Shown here one piece after another: positions 23,663-36,000 of a stretch of 64,000 bases of DNA (position 1 is its first letter; the number at the start of each line of letters is the position of its first letter). A program made the translations under genes and the position numbers. The stretch is from Luscinia megarhynchos. Taxonomy: Eukaryota > Chordata > Aves > Passeriformes > Turdidae. The DNA lies in assembly GCA_034336665.1 (NCBI GenBank), contig JAPFBE010000013.1, positions 21,059,056-21,123,055 on the forward strand, read 5' to 3'. Under the pieces are notes generated by a model. That model was not told the DNA's origin. It did no database searches and saw nothing but the letters and a program-made list of their open reading frames with translations.

Positions 23663-24232
23663 AGCCACTGGAGAGATTCATTATTTATAGGCAGAGGGAT
23701 GAAAACATGAAGTGCGTACATGGGGGCCCGTGTGGGGAGGGCCAGTTGCTGCCAGGCAGTAATTTCACTCTGAAGTTCCTACGACTTAAATAGCCACTTG
23801 AGCTCTGCTCTCGCAGTTTATGATGTCAATAGAACCCCTAAATGAAATTACAGCCTTCTGATACGCAGCGGGGTAGCTTTTCTTCACTCTGTAATGTACA
23901 CGGCCAGAAGAAATTGCACTATACGCAGAGTTTCACTAAAGCAGAGTTTATCATAAGAATGTTCCCACTAAAATATGATTAGGCTTCTTGTTTGCTGGAT
24001 AACACTTCTAATGAATCAGGGTATGCGTGATAGTCATGTTTTGTGAACGCAGACACGTACCCTGAGGTGAACTGGGCACTCCACTGCCGCAAAGCACCAG
24101 CTATTTCATTTCCACCATAATTTGCACCTGCTTTGTTTTGCCAGCAGCACAGACCCATGCTAGCTCTGGAACTCGCCTCAGTTCCAGGAACTTGAAGCTT
24201 GCAAAGATGAAAAAACAAGCAAGGCAGCAATA

Positions 24233-24265
24233 GGGGGGGAGAATGTGTGTGTGTGTGGGGGGGGG
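24233..24265 (+). repeat. G7 ... (TG)7 G9 simple repeat
   Basis: A run of seven G (24,233-24,239) is followed by AGAA, seven TG dinucleotides (24,244-24,257) and a nine-base G run (24,257-24,265). The TG part can adopt Z-DNA and the G runs may join a quadruplex. Length is probably polymorphic. Confidence 0.85.
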
Positions 24266-24359
24266 TGGTATCTACATGCTGTATTTACAGGCCCTTTTAT
24301 TTTTCAAGCATGCCTGAGCCTGGCTAAACCTGATCAGTAGTCCTGTGAGGGCAGGAAAA

Positions 24360-24455
24360 AATGCCACTTTTCAAATGGGAAAGTGAGAAATAGAGGTAAA
24401 GTTCATAATGATACATCTGGGATAGAGATTCAGGTTTCCTAAAGCCTTTTCCATT
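24360..24455 (-). mobile_element. MIR-like SINE remnant, minus strand
   Basis: Read on the + strand: TTTTCAAATGGGAAAGTGAGAAATAGAGGTAAAG, then a CATCTGGGATAGAGATTCAGG block. This parallels the MIR reverse complement (ACAGATGGGGAAACTGAGGCACAGAGAGGTTAAG ... GGGATTCGAACCCAGG). Only about 90 bases remain and divergence is high. MIR is an old CORE-SINE found across amniotes. Confidence 0.5.
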
Positions 24456-25194
24456 TCTCTTCATTCTCATTGTGTTCTCTTTCTCAGGCCACGACAGGAT
24501 GAAAACCCCTTCATTTTACCATTCATAAACCTTGCTATTTCTTTATCCTTGAGGGGAGGAATGATTGCAGCTAATAATTAGATATCTGTGGTTAGTGGCT
24601 GCTTTACCTCAGTAACTTGCAATTCCTTTTACTTTCCTAACTTTCCTCGTCATATGACCTAATTCAAAATCAGGTTTCACTTTCCTTTCTGAATTACAGG
24701 AAGGCAAATTAGTGCTGTTACAACACTGTTACTCAGGAAAACAAGCCGTTTTTTAACTTTTGGAAAAGAGAGACTTACAATATAAAATAAGAAAACATTG
24801 AGAATACCTTAAAAAGGGAAATGTACTCAAAACAAGGCAGATGCTTTTATGTACTTTTATTGCAAAAATTGTCTCTGGATACTGCTTAAATTCTTGTACT
24901 TCTGAAGCATCCCAGTGCCTATGAATCTGCCTACCTTTATCATTACATCTTTTTCTGTGCTTTGTTCTTGTCTGATGCAGTTAACACACACAGAACAGCA
25001 AGCATATCACGTCAAACAATTGTTGTGCAGAAAACAGTAGCTCTCATTCTACTACATAAATATATTTTCTCTTCCCCAAAAACATAAACTGGTGGTTTGA
25101 ACACGAGGGAAAGAATACCATTTTCTCCTTGACTGCATCAGGCAAAGGAAGATAACTTTTCTACTTTATCTACAGGTAAAAGAGAGAGGTTTAA

Positions 25195-25560
25195 CTTGGC
25201 AGTGCATGCAGAGCACTTTGAGATTACTAATTGGAAGGGATGCTGTAACTAAAATGGCTACTGCTAGAAGCAAAGTGAATGTATAAAAGAATGACCATAA
25301 GTATTAATAATTTTTTTAAGCAACTATGATAAACTATTATGCAGTAGATAAAGAAGCTACTACTAATGAGACAATTTATCATCTTGCCATCCTAAAGTGT
25401 TTAAACAGAGGATTAGAATATGATTTGAAATTGCAGATTTTCACCCTAATGATTTTAGACCATAGACAAACCATTATAATGTTGGCCTACTGTCTATAAG
25501 CAGCTTATACCATAATAAGAAAGACTGATGAATTTTTCCACATTGCTATAAATAAATACC
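25195..25560. promoter_or_regulatory. Candidate conserved AT-rich element
   Basis: A dense series of factor-like AT words (TTACTAATTGG, GTATTAATAATT, CTAATGATTTTAG, CCATTATAATG) lies in complex, non-repetitive sequence. Such texture is common in distal enhancers of developmental genes. No exon or repeat is recognised. The call needs cross-species alignment. Confidence 0.22.
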
Positions 25561-27747
25561 AGCAAAGACAAGTCCCTTTGCTACCAGAGAGACTTGGAGA
25601 ATAAATAAATTAATGAAATAATTTAAACATGGAGACATTTGGAGCAACACAAGACTCTTAAAAAAGAGATTAAACATTGTTTTTTCTTCTTGGTGAAAGA
25701 TGCCAGAGTGACAGCCCTTGACTTCAGTATATCCAGAGAACAAGTGTTACACAGGCAGAAGTTTGAACTTTCAGACATTTAGCACTGTGCTTTGAGAACT
25801 TTCCATTTGAGAAGTACTTATGTCTTTCAGACTTACACTGCCTGGAGGGAGAAAGTAAATCAGAGATAAGCTTCAAAGATCAGACCCAAAAGTGTGTGTG
25901 GGCGTTCAGCATAGCCCATTCAGAGAAGAGAAGAAAAAAATCCATTATGTTTCTATCTGTGATGTGAACTGCCTGAAAGTTTGGGATGTTCTGATCTGTC
26001 AGCTGCTTTGAGTACACTGCAGAAAGGTGATGCAACAGCCAAGTTGGGATCTTAGTATCAATTTAGTGGAAAAGCTGGGACCATTTGGATTGAGGCTTTG
26101 ATGTATGTAAAGGTTATTTCTATGTGTATGTAATACTCTTTACTGAAGGGATCAGCCAACTTAATTGCGGGTTTTGTTGAGAGCTGGTGATTTAGTTTAA
26201 GTTCAGAGAGAGGTCTGCAGCATGAGGGAATGAAGACAAACAGCTAACCCTTGCTGCTCAGAGCTGAAAAACGTCTGTGGTCAGCCTGGGGGTTTGTACG
26301 TGAAAAAGGACGAGTTCACAGTTCTTTATGGTTCTAATGCAAAACCAGATGGAACTCCGAGGTTCTGTCAGTCTTCCACTTGAAGTTTTCAGGATTAGTA
26401 AAACTTCAGGCTGAAACTGAAGCATGGGGAGGGACTGACAGCCCCACGTGGATTGAAACCAACAAGAATATTTGCAAAAATTGCCAGGGAGTAAAGCCAC
26501 CAAATCATACATGACTTTACTTACTGATTATAAGAAATAGCAAGTACCTTAATACAGGTTGCAGGTGACTTGACACTGAGCTCAGTTCTGAGGTCAGTGT
26601 CAAAGCTTCTGACAACTTCAGTGGGTGACTGCTCACCACCAGCCTGTATGTACAGTTCTCTTACATTCCCTTAGAATGGGCACAAAACCAGGGAAGAGGT
26701 GACTGGAGTTCTCTGTGTGTCACAGGTGACCAGCAGTAGTCAAAGACGGGCTGCCTCCCTGGGTGTCACAGAGACAAGCTTGTTGAAACACCTGCTCAAT
26801 AAATGCTACTCAAAAGCAAGGCAAGGGTGAGAAGAATGCTGCCTTGTTAATATCCTGTATAAGATATGTTGGTTCCATTAAAGATCTTGGTCTTTTGCCA
26901 AGGACATGTTTCAAAGAACAGGATAATAACTCAAAATACAAATATTTTGACTGCTGCCCTCTGTTTCTTATATGCCTACTTTGTTAGAAGTAGAAAATGT
27001 TAGTCAAGAAATGATTCATTCTTCAGATAATATGGAAGATGATGAAGGATGAATGGAACAGCCCACGCATTGCCCTGGCCTTCTTAAGCATTACAGCAGA
27101 AAAATATTAACAGAAGTGATATGTTCAGCCGGGCAGGAGAGGACAAAAGGAGACAAGCTGGGCCTGGAGCTAGAGGTACTCATCCTACTTTTTTTTTTTT
27201 CCCCTGCCTTTCCCATGCAGCCATGAGCAAATCAGTGCAGCTTTATAAGCCTTGTCTTCCCTATCCAACAGCTGAAAATAATTCTAAGTACCTTGATGTT
27301 GGCTGAGACACTCAGTTCTTTGGCATCCAAGATTTTGTATATGAAGTTCGACAAAGTACATTTTTTTCCTGGTTCCCAGTTCCCCATACAGACACAAAGA
27401 GAACAGAAGGGAAGCGAGAGTTTAAAAAGAGAGAGAAAAAAATAAAATCCAACCTTTCCCGCTCCCTCAAATGGACCAGCAGCCTATAAACCAACTAGTT
27501 CTTCCTATTCCCAGAGGTGGCTTCCACAGAAACATTTTCTTTTACTATGCATCCACTGTAGAGTTTCTTTTCTGCTTGGCTGGGCAATCAGGTATTCAGA
27601 GCATAATGTAAATGCTCAGAACACAGAGGCATGAAAACTTGCCAGACAGAAACTCCAAGGGAAGGATTAACATTCCCCCCCCGTCCCCCGCCCTGTGCCC
27701 CCCCGCCCAGCCCGGCCGCGCTGCCCGCCCTGGCCCCGCTGGTGGCC

Positions 27748-27784
27748 GAGGGGACACCGAGGGGACACCGAGGGGACACCGGGG
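27748..27784 (+). repeat. Three 11-bp tandem units forming a G-quadruplex motif
   Basis: The unit GAGGGGACACC is repeated perfectly at 27,748-27,758, 27,759-27,769 and 27,770-27,780 and is followed by GGGG at 27,781-27,784. The four G4 runs are separated by loops of 7, 7 and 5 bases, within the usual quadruplex rule. It is a young slippage product, since the three copies are identical. Confidence 0.93.
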
Positions 27785-27872
27785 CAGCGCGGCCCCCCCC
27801 CCGCGCTCGGCAGCGGCTGCGCTCCCAGCTCCGCACTCCTCCTGCGCTCGTCGCCGATCCTGCTTTCATACT

Positions 27873-27898
27873 AAAAAAAAAAAAAAAAAAAAAAAAAA
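27873..27898 (+). repeat. A26 homopolymer
   Basis: Twenty-six consecutive A bases, followed after GG by further A-rich sequence to about 27,920. No AATAAA lies just upstream and no target-site duplication is visible around the GC-rich block, so a processed retrocopy is not supported. Confidence 0.95.
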
Positions 27899-30800
27899 GG
27901 AAAACACAACAAAAAAAAAACCTTTATTTCCTGCTTCGCCGCGGCGGCCCCGAGAATAGAAGCCTTGACACATCAAATTCTGGGAGCTCACCACTCACCA
28001 GGGCTGTGGTTCCTGGTCCAAGCAGTGACGAAGGAGAATCACCTCACAGTCTCTGGAGAGTGGCAGGGCTTGGCTGCGAAGCGCGCCCTGCGCCGATGGG
28101 CTTTTTCAGTTCGCTCTGTTCCAGAGCGAGTGCCGAGGCAGAGAAATTAGGGAGGGGAGAGGTGGGAAGGAAAATCACTGGAGCCTCTTACGATCAAACT
28201 TCCACTAAGCAAGAGGAAATGTCTTATAAATAAACAACAGCAAGAGAAACAAAAAAATCCATCCCGTCCTGCCAGAGGAATGTACATTATTGTCTCTCGA
28301 CGGAAAACTTTACACCACACCAGAAAGCAAGAAAGCAGCCATTTCTCCTGAAGCTACCCTGCCTTGGGTGGGGAGGAGGAGGGCAATGCAAACTTGAAAA
28401 AAAAAAAAATTGGGAAGTTCATGCAATTTCCCAGTAGACAAACAAAATTGTCCAAATGCAACAGACGTCACTATTCCAAGGTTTCAAGCAGCACTAAATT
28501 TCTTTAGATCTGATGACTCTCACTCCACCATTAGAACACATTCAAGGAGGAAGTTCAAGGCAAGGGGAAAGAGGAGAAGGTCACAACATATGTATGTGTG
28601 AGTGTAGATCTGTATGCGTATGTTTCTATATTTATTTATGCATAATACTGACATTTTATGCATTTTATGATTCATATTTATAAGAATAATTTTATATATG
28701 TATTAAAAAACTTGAGGTACGTGAAACTGTCTTCTCTCATACCTCCCCATAATTTTTGAGATTTACAGGTCAGAGTTCCAAGGTATTCATTCTCATCTCA
28801 CAAGACTGCAACTGTAACCTACTTAAAGCTAACATGTTATTGTACTGCAGCTCACAAGTGACATGAGTTTGGTGATTTCAGTACAGTCCTTGGCTTTGCA
28901 AAAACTATTGCGTGATTTGGCACAACACACAGCAAATAGCAGTCTCTTTATGAGGAACTACAGATGGCAATTGAAAGAGTAATTCAAATAATTTATCAAG
29001 CACATTTGGAGACCTAGAATGGGGGATGGCCTGAGTCTACGAGAAACCAGTATGCTACAAGTCATTATTAGCAAGGTTTAATAAACCTGCCTCACATGCA
29101 CAGCAGTAAAAGATCGGAGACTGCTGATGGGAACTGAGGTGCTTGGCTGGGTTTTGGGTCATGACTAGGAAAGCAGAGTACAGCAGGTGAAGACCTGCTC
29201 GAGAGGAGAAGTGGGACGAAAGACTGAAAGACCACGAGATAACTGAAAATGGTTTGGCAATCTCGACCTGCATTTCTGTTTTAGAGTACTTCACCACTGG
29301 AGACAGAGATGCAGTTCTGAAAGAATATAGTGCCCACCCCAAAATTCAGCTTATCAGATCTCAAAAAAATTCCTAATCTGTTGAATTCTTGAGGACTACT
29401 GTATTCACAAGACACAAATGAAAACATATTTTAAAAACTAATTAGTTTTACATCTGTGCATTCTTGCTGGCAAAATAATGTTGTCATAGATTTTGCTAGC
29501 AACAGTCAATCTACAGCACAGGTGTGTAAGGCAGAGACAAGCTTAAGATTGAAGCATGGCTGAAAATAAAAGCCAAGAGCCTTAAGAAACTGTTAAAACA
29601 TTTGTAGCTCTACAATACCAAGGTGATCTTAGTAAAATAAAAGAAGGAGGCATTGCCAAGAGATTTCTTAACACAGAGCAGTAGAAGTGACACAGCGCTG
29701 GAAGAGTGGTGGGAAGGATGGGAGTCTCATTGATCGTACCAGATTTATTGGCAAATTGTAAATCTGACCATCCAGTTCATATGGGCTGACACCAAAGAGG
29801 TCCTTACCCTGGAAGGGTGCTGGGTGACAGAAAGAAGCTGTCAGCTGATCTGACCTAAGAAATGCTTTGCTCATTTACAAATAAGCTCAGCATTCGCTTC
29901 TCCCATCACCTTTATCTTTACCAGCATTGCCATAAATACTGCAGAAAACTGAGACAAATGTGAGCTCTTGCAAATGAAACCTTATTAGTGAGAGGTGTCC
30001 AGAGACCTGAGTGCTCAGAGAGCAGATAGGCACACAAAGAATAATGGAACAGAATTCGAAATAATAATTCCTGTCTGTGATGAGGAAAACCTTTAACATT
30101 TCTAAGCAGGAAACACAATTAGAAGGCTGATCAACTGACCTTAGGTTCCCAATACCTTAGCTGCCTTTAGGAGATTTACATAGATGGAAGCAGGGGCAGT
30201 ATACAGCCCTCTGTGTTTAGTAAGGCATTTGCTAAACAGTCCAGAGATCAATAGCAGACATTAAATTAAGCACTCTGGCATTCTTATTATTTAGTATCAT
30301 TAAGCATTAAGGATGGCTGTACTGTAAACACAGGGAACAGAGAACCAAATGAAATCTTCTATTGAAAAAAAAGCCTATGAAGTTTCTGAAAATTAGACTA
30401 AACAAAAAAACACATGCAGTGAACAGATCACGCAATTGTGATCAAAATCTCAGCAAATTCCAGCTGTCTGCCTGTCAGTGCAGACTATTTCCATTACAGA
30501 CTTCAGAAGACTGAATTGTGCCATTCTCGGTTCACTAGCATTAACAGTGGCCACAGCCTCAGAACTGCAAAATAATAAGAGCTAGGAGGACAATCATTTT
30601 CCTCAGATTTTTTATTTTGACATTTCCCATTTCTGCCCTTTTTCAAAATTTTAATTTGATAAAGACACTTTTCAGCCTGTCTTTTAACAGGTCACTAATA
30701 ACTTGGGATGCAAGATCTCATATTTCATTTTTTTTTTGCTGCTGCTGCCACCACTAAATATTTCATTTACATTGAGTACAGGAGATGACTCTGGAAGGGT

Positions 30801-32854
30801 AATTTTTTTTTCTTTCTTTTCACTATACTGTTTACCAACTAGTTTTGTGACTCAGTATTTGCATTAGGCTAGTTTGATTCTACCTGTTAGAGTAAATTAA
30901 TAGACTGCCTATCAAAACACTTTAATTCTTTAAGTAGCTCCGTGAGGCGACTGTACTGACTTTCCTTTTTCTTGGGAATTTCTGTATTTCCTATATGGAA
31001 ATAACTGTGAATCTTGGAGGTGGTACATAGTTATAACACAAGCTTCTTCTAGATAGTATTTTTTAATATTTGCAACCATGTTACACACACAAATATAAGT
31101 GTATACATTTGTGGATGTACATCTGTAAACACACACATGTAAATAAAATCATCAGAGATTTATTTCTTCCCTGTGTCTTGGCTGTAAGTCCTTGAACTAG
31201 AAGACCAAATGTATTTTGCAGCAATTGTACATATGCACACACAGAGAATACAATAACACAGTAACCCCTAAGGGTTTCTCAACCTGCCTTGTATCAGTAT
31301 AGAGAAGACAAGACTCAAAAAGGGTGATGCTTTCCCCATCTCAGCAAAGAAAGAGAGTACCCCAGCAGAAGGAGAGTGCTTGGAGACCCTGATTTTTCTT
31401 TCCTCCTCTCCATGTATTCCTCCATGAGCTAAAGCTCTGTTCTTAGAGAAAGAAAGGCGATGCTACAACCAGACTTTGGGAGCAGCTGCAGATAAGCACA
31501 TGGAGGTTAATTTTGCTTTTTGCTCCATTAAACTCTGCTGCACCTTTGTGACACCCTCAAGGAAGAAGGACAGGAAGACAGCGTCGCCAGGAGAGCCAGG
31601 CAGGGGGATCATACCAGGGCAGGGCTGCCTCTGGACCCTGGGTTTCATGGGCTTTGGAGACCTGTTTGCTTTGCTCCTGACACTTTGGCCTCAGCACTGA
31701 ACACTTGCAGGATGCAAGTATTCCCCTTCTCTGCAAGGCAAGCTTCATGGCAGTGCCCTGCAGCTTTTCTCCCTGCTCTAAGTTTCTCTATATAGCAGGA
31801 GACACATAGCCTTTGGCAGTGGGTACAAACAGATGAGATAAACAGAGATGAAATAAACCTCGTGGAAAAGTCTTCTCCAGCTGTAGTGTCTCTACCTATA
31901 AATAGATATTCTCCTGCTGTCCTCCACATGCAAACACAGAATTGAGAATTTTTTGTTGTTGTTTTCTTGTTTAGTACAAAGCAATTAAAATGTAACAACC
32001 TCTCAAAATCTTCCTTTATTTAAAAAAAATAGGTCACGGACACAGAAGCAGTCAGTCATGATTTGGAGTGGGCAAGCAAACAATTTTCATTTGATTGTGC
32101 CCTTGTTTTTGTAACTAGCTTTTCTGCTGTGACCTGCTATACTTACCCTGTCTGCTGTGCTAACCAGCAACATGCCTTTTTAATCTGCCTTCCTGGGGTC
32201 TGCATTTGATTACAGCATTCATGTTCTATTTAGATTCTTTTGAATCATGCCCTGTGGTGCTAGCACGAAAGGTGTTATTTATAAAATGAAATTCTGTTGT
32301 ATTGCAACTTGGATTCAAAGAGGACAAGCAATATTAAATACTTACTTTATTTAATAATATCTTGGATTTATTAACTCAATTTCATTACAAGATTAGAGAC
32401 GGTAACCTGGAGGGGGTTATTAACTAATAAACAGGCCTCAGGCAACTTTGCCCTATATAAAATAAAATAAAAATACATATATATGCATTTAAATTACTTC
32501 TGAGGGCCCAGATACACACCTCTGGCTCAAAAGTATGGCTTTCTTGATAAATAGCATTGCAGAGAGCTCTTGGCTGGAATCTACTAAGCTCATGGTCCCT
32601 TTAGGACAGTGGGCATCCACACTCAACAGCTACCCCAAGTGACCAGCCCTGTTTAGTTGGTTGCATCCCATGTGGATGAAGTCTACCACCCAGCTGTGAC
32701 AGAACTGATGCAGGCTACGGTTACTTCAAACCACTGTGGGCAGCACACCATAAACCATGAAACTGTGCCCACCCATCTGCCCCTCCCTAGCTTCTGCAGC
32801 ACCTCAAGGCTCACATTTGTGAGCTATTGCATGGCTCTTTCTCTCCCAGCATCA

Positions 32855-32873
32855 GTCCTGCAAATTGCAGGAC
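32855..32873. repeat. 19-bp near-perfect palindrome
   Basis: GTCCTGCAA, one central A, then TTGCAGGAC: both 9-base arms are exact reverse complements. TTGCA half-sites resemble those of C/EBP-type factors, but a role is not shown. Confidence 0.9.
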
Positions 32874-34564
32874 ATACCAGAGGAGAAGCTTCCCCAAAGC
32901 ATCTGGGGAGACTCGCAGGCAGCACACTGTATCTCCCAAAAAAAAGCTCCTGAGCTATCAAAAGCTTCTCTTTCCAGAAGACAAGGTGATGGGAAATTCC
33001 TGACTGTGCACAGGAATATATATATATGAATCTATATACTAATACTTAGCTTTCTTATGGTAACCCTAACAACATTTCAAACCAGTACATATTCTGTTCA
33101 GCCAGATATGGCACAACTGGCAGCTGAATTGAACTGCACTCTCTTCAGCTGGTAAACTGCAGCTTGTTTGTCAGCACCCCAGCCTAGGGATGAGGGCCAG
33201 GTTAGGAAATTCACTGAAGGTTCAAAGTTCCCCCGGAGTACAAGAATACTGGGATGCAATTTTTTCTCCATTTCCTAAATAAAACTAACAAATGCTAATA
33301 CACTGTTAAATGCCTCCTCTCTCAAACACTCTACGACAAGAAGTAGCTTCTGTGACTTTGAACCTGTCAGGTCCACAATAAAGCCTGAGTCTGACATGGG
33401 AAAATAGCACAGTATCAATGTCACAGATACTACAGGCAGGGAATTCCCACTTGGAAGTGCATGGCTGCTAAAAGCTTTCACCCCACATCTGTTGCACAGT
33501 TAGCTGTGAGTCACCTGCAGTCAGCTTCATTAGACCTGAAGTGTCACTCAAATAAGACAAGCTTATTGCTAGAACAAGAGAATTCAGATTTTTAAGCATT
33601 TGATAGATTAAAAGGAAAGTGTCACGATATGTTAAATGGATATTCAAATACTTTAGGTCTCAGTTTTCATCTGCTTACAGATCATATGCCTTTGCTTAAA
33701 GTTGCATGGTAGGCAGAGACCAAAAATAAAGGGCAAATTATTTTTTTCACTCATGTGGTGTTGTTCATTGCAATGACTCAGTGAAAGATAAAATCCAGTG
33801 CATGAAGATCATGAAAAGACAAAAAGACTAATTATTTAAATCTGATCAGAAACAGATTTGAATTCAGAGTTATCCCTAAAATTCAGGGGAGAACATCTAG
33901 AGAATGGTGGTGCATGGATATTCCCAAGCAAAACTGTGGTTAAGTAACAGAACTGTATAGAGAGGAGGTTAATTTGGGTCAAAAATGAAGGGAGATTGAG
34001 AAACAGATTTATGGTAAAACTTTCAAAGGCAAAAGCAATAATTGCACCCACAAAAGGCATGTGCATCATTGCTACAAACAAAAACACATGCTTGGACTCT
34101 CTACAGGCAATCTGGCATCTGTCTCTCATTCCCTCCCTCCTCCTGACCCTGAGACCTCTCTCTCTGGAATTTTGTTCCATGAATATTCCATAACGCTACA
34201 CTCAGCTCCTATTTTCAAGAAAAGTCAGCATTAGCTCATAAGTGGAAGTTCACAGCATTACTGTCAATCAGTGGTTGGTTTCCATGAGAATGGAGACAGA
34301 GCTCAACAGAAAAATAGTGAGGTTCAGGCACAAGTGATATCCTGTCTACATATGTTATGTATGTACCACTTTGAAACTACAGAACTAACTTGTTTGGCAC
34401 TTCATTTATTAGCAGACTCTCAAGGGTATCTACAAAATAAGCCAAGTTTAAACAACATTCTTTTGGGTCATTTTGAAGTGAGGCAGAAACAATGTATTAT
34501 TTGGTAGGTTAGGAATACTGCAATTTATTCTTGATCTCTCTCATCACTTCTTTCTATATGCTTA

Positions 34565-34604
34565 AAACCACCATAAGTAAATGGTGGTTTATTTATGGTG
34601 ATTT
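34565..34604. repeat. Nested inverted repeats (10-bp perfect stem)
   Basis: AAACCACCAT (34,565-34,574) pairs exactly with ATGGTGGTTT (34,581-34,590) across the loop AAGTAA. A second overlapping pairing joins CACCATAAGTAAA with TTTATTTATGGTG to its right with one mismatch, so the sequence could switch between two hairpins. Confidence 0.85.
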
Positions 34605-35839
34605 TATGCATAAAATAATTAGTGAGAGAATTTTCTAACTGGTTCTGTGGATTATAAAGGGAAACTATCTCTTTTTTTATTGATAAAAGCATGCTGCTAT
34701 TCCTCAGTTGATACAGTCTGTTTACAACAAAATGACTAGGCAATATGATGCAAGGGCACAGGGTATGCATGGGGTAGAGCTTTACAAAGGCACATTTATC
34801 TTCTACTATTTTTACCCACTCATCAAAGTTTCTGGCATATTCTCCACCAAAACTAAACAAAGTAAACAATTTAAGAAAATGAGGAAGTCAGTTATTTCCT
34901 TTTTTAGGGAACCAAAATCCAGAAGTCCTCTAAATTTCAAATCTCATGAAAATTTTATATAATTGGGTCAATAGCTTTATAAGGAAGTGCTATGAAAAGA
35001 AGGTAGTTTCATAACTGTAATGTAAAGGAGGATTCAGTTTTAAAACACACACCAAATTTAAGACTATTTAGATGAAAGCCCTTGGTCGTATTTCTGATTA
35101 AATTAATGGAAAATGAGCTCATGGGTGATGGGACAGAAGCACCAGCAAACCCAAACTAGTTGACAGACACAGATAAAAACTCTAATTCTATTCAATTGTT
35201 TCAGTGTGACTGATCTCAAGAAGAATGAAGCAGTTCTGCTGGGACAGTCTGAGCAGTGGATGGAAAAACAGGAAGAGACTCTGAGGAGAGAACATTGCTT
35301 GGGTGAAGCCCATACAAGCTAGAAATCACTTGGCCTCTCCAAGACCCACCAAGACAACAGAAGGATAAATGAAATGCCATTTGCATGCGTTCTTCCAAGT
35401 CCCCACGCTCTCTTCATTCTCCTCAGCTGAGAATTTCTGCATGTATCCACCTAATGAAAAATTTATCTTCTTTTTCTCAATGAAAATCTAAGAAATTCAT
35501 GGGACAGACCAGTTTCAAAGGCAAACAAGAATCACATGATGGCCACAGTGGGGGAATTCTCTCCCTCTTGGGATGCTCTCTTTTCGGCCATGTGAGGTCA
35601 GCCTTTGAAGCCCACTCACATAGCTCTGCATATAATATAAGAATTTTTTAATCAACCAGACACTAATATAAAACTGGTACTTGATTTCTATACTGGGATT
35701 CAAGTGTGCGCTGTAGGCTGTGCTGCAGTATCCAGTGAAACCAAAATTTCAAATTTTTATTCTAGTATGTTTTCAGTCAGCATTCTGTGGAAGGACTGAG
35801 GCCCATCACGGCCCTATTACATGGTAGAACAAACCAGTC

Positions 35840-36000
35840 TGACCACAGGCAAAGGCTTTATCATCCCTGTATCTCAGTTTCCCTGCGTGTCAGGCTGGAA
35901 GAGTCATTCTTTTTCACTTAATAGGGATGTCTTGGGAATTACTTCCTTAACATTCAGATAAAAAAAGGCTCTGAAAGGCAAAGTACTGTGGGGCTGAGTG
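35840..36000 (+). mobile_element. MIR-like SINE remnant, plus strand
   Basis: The order GGCAAAGGCTTTATCATCCC, TGTATCTCAGTTTCCCTGCGTGTC, an AGGGATGTCTTGGGAATTA part and TCTGAAAGGCAAAGTACTGT follows the 3' half of MIR-type elements (CTCAGTTTCC, the ATAGGGTTGTTGTGAGGATTA region, GTAAAGCGCTT). It is heavily diverged, consistent with an insertion that predates birds. An L3-type tail is an alternative for the last 60 bases. Confidence 0.55.

Larger units (their letters stand above)
23663..27671. other. Unique non-coding DNA
   Basis: Holds a G/TG simple repeat, a MIR-like remnant and a conserved-looking block (separate entries). A T12 run lies at about 27,189-27,200. No exon was recognised. Confidence 0.5.
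27672..28140. promoter_or_regulatory. Orphan CpG island 2, split by an A26 run
   Basis: Three GC-rich parts lie close together: 27,672-27,870, 27,935-27,957 (with CCGCGG) and 28,075-28,140 (with GCGAAGCGCGCCC). The first opens with C runs of 9, 5, 3 and 7 bases, which is a strong quadruplex motif on the minus strand, and continues to a three-fold 11-bp repeat. A run of 26 A splits the first and second parts. No exon is supported: the 200-codon + frame (27,631-28,233) reads through homopolymer and is low-complexity. It may be a promoter of an unannotated transcript or a GC-rich relic. Confidence 0.5.
28141..35839. other. Unique non-coding DNA
   Basis: Nearly 8 kb with no recognised gene or dated retroposon. 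Contains AT-rich and TATATA patches (28,620-28,700; 32,460-32,490; 33,015-33,050), CA-rich words near 31,080-31,140, and two short inverted repeats (32,855; 34,565). Scattered open frames of 60-117 codons on both strands show no domain. A phrase at 31,520-31,550 (CCATTAAACTCTGCTGCACC) faintly recalls an LTR polyadenylation region but is not enough to call one. Confidence 0.5.

Noticed and set aside
23070..23690. 206-codon open frame on the + strand, the longest in the window
   Set aside because: It spans the AT-rich flank and the CpG island, is Pro/Ala/Arg-rich in the island part, has no domain, and competes with a 162-codon minus-strand frame over the same DNA.
27631..28233. 200-codon open frame on the + strand
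   Set aside because: It reads through C runs and the A26 tract (giving poly-Lys) and has no recognisable domain; GC-rich and homopolymer DNA lacks stop codons by composition.
31476..31700. Possible LTR end or short gene with a hydrophobic C-terminus
   Set aside because: The ATTAAA plus CTCTGCTGCACC phrase loosely recalls an LTR polyadenylation region, but no terminal motif, primer-binding site or second LTR was found, and the 74-codon frame has no domain.
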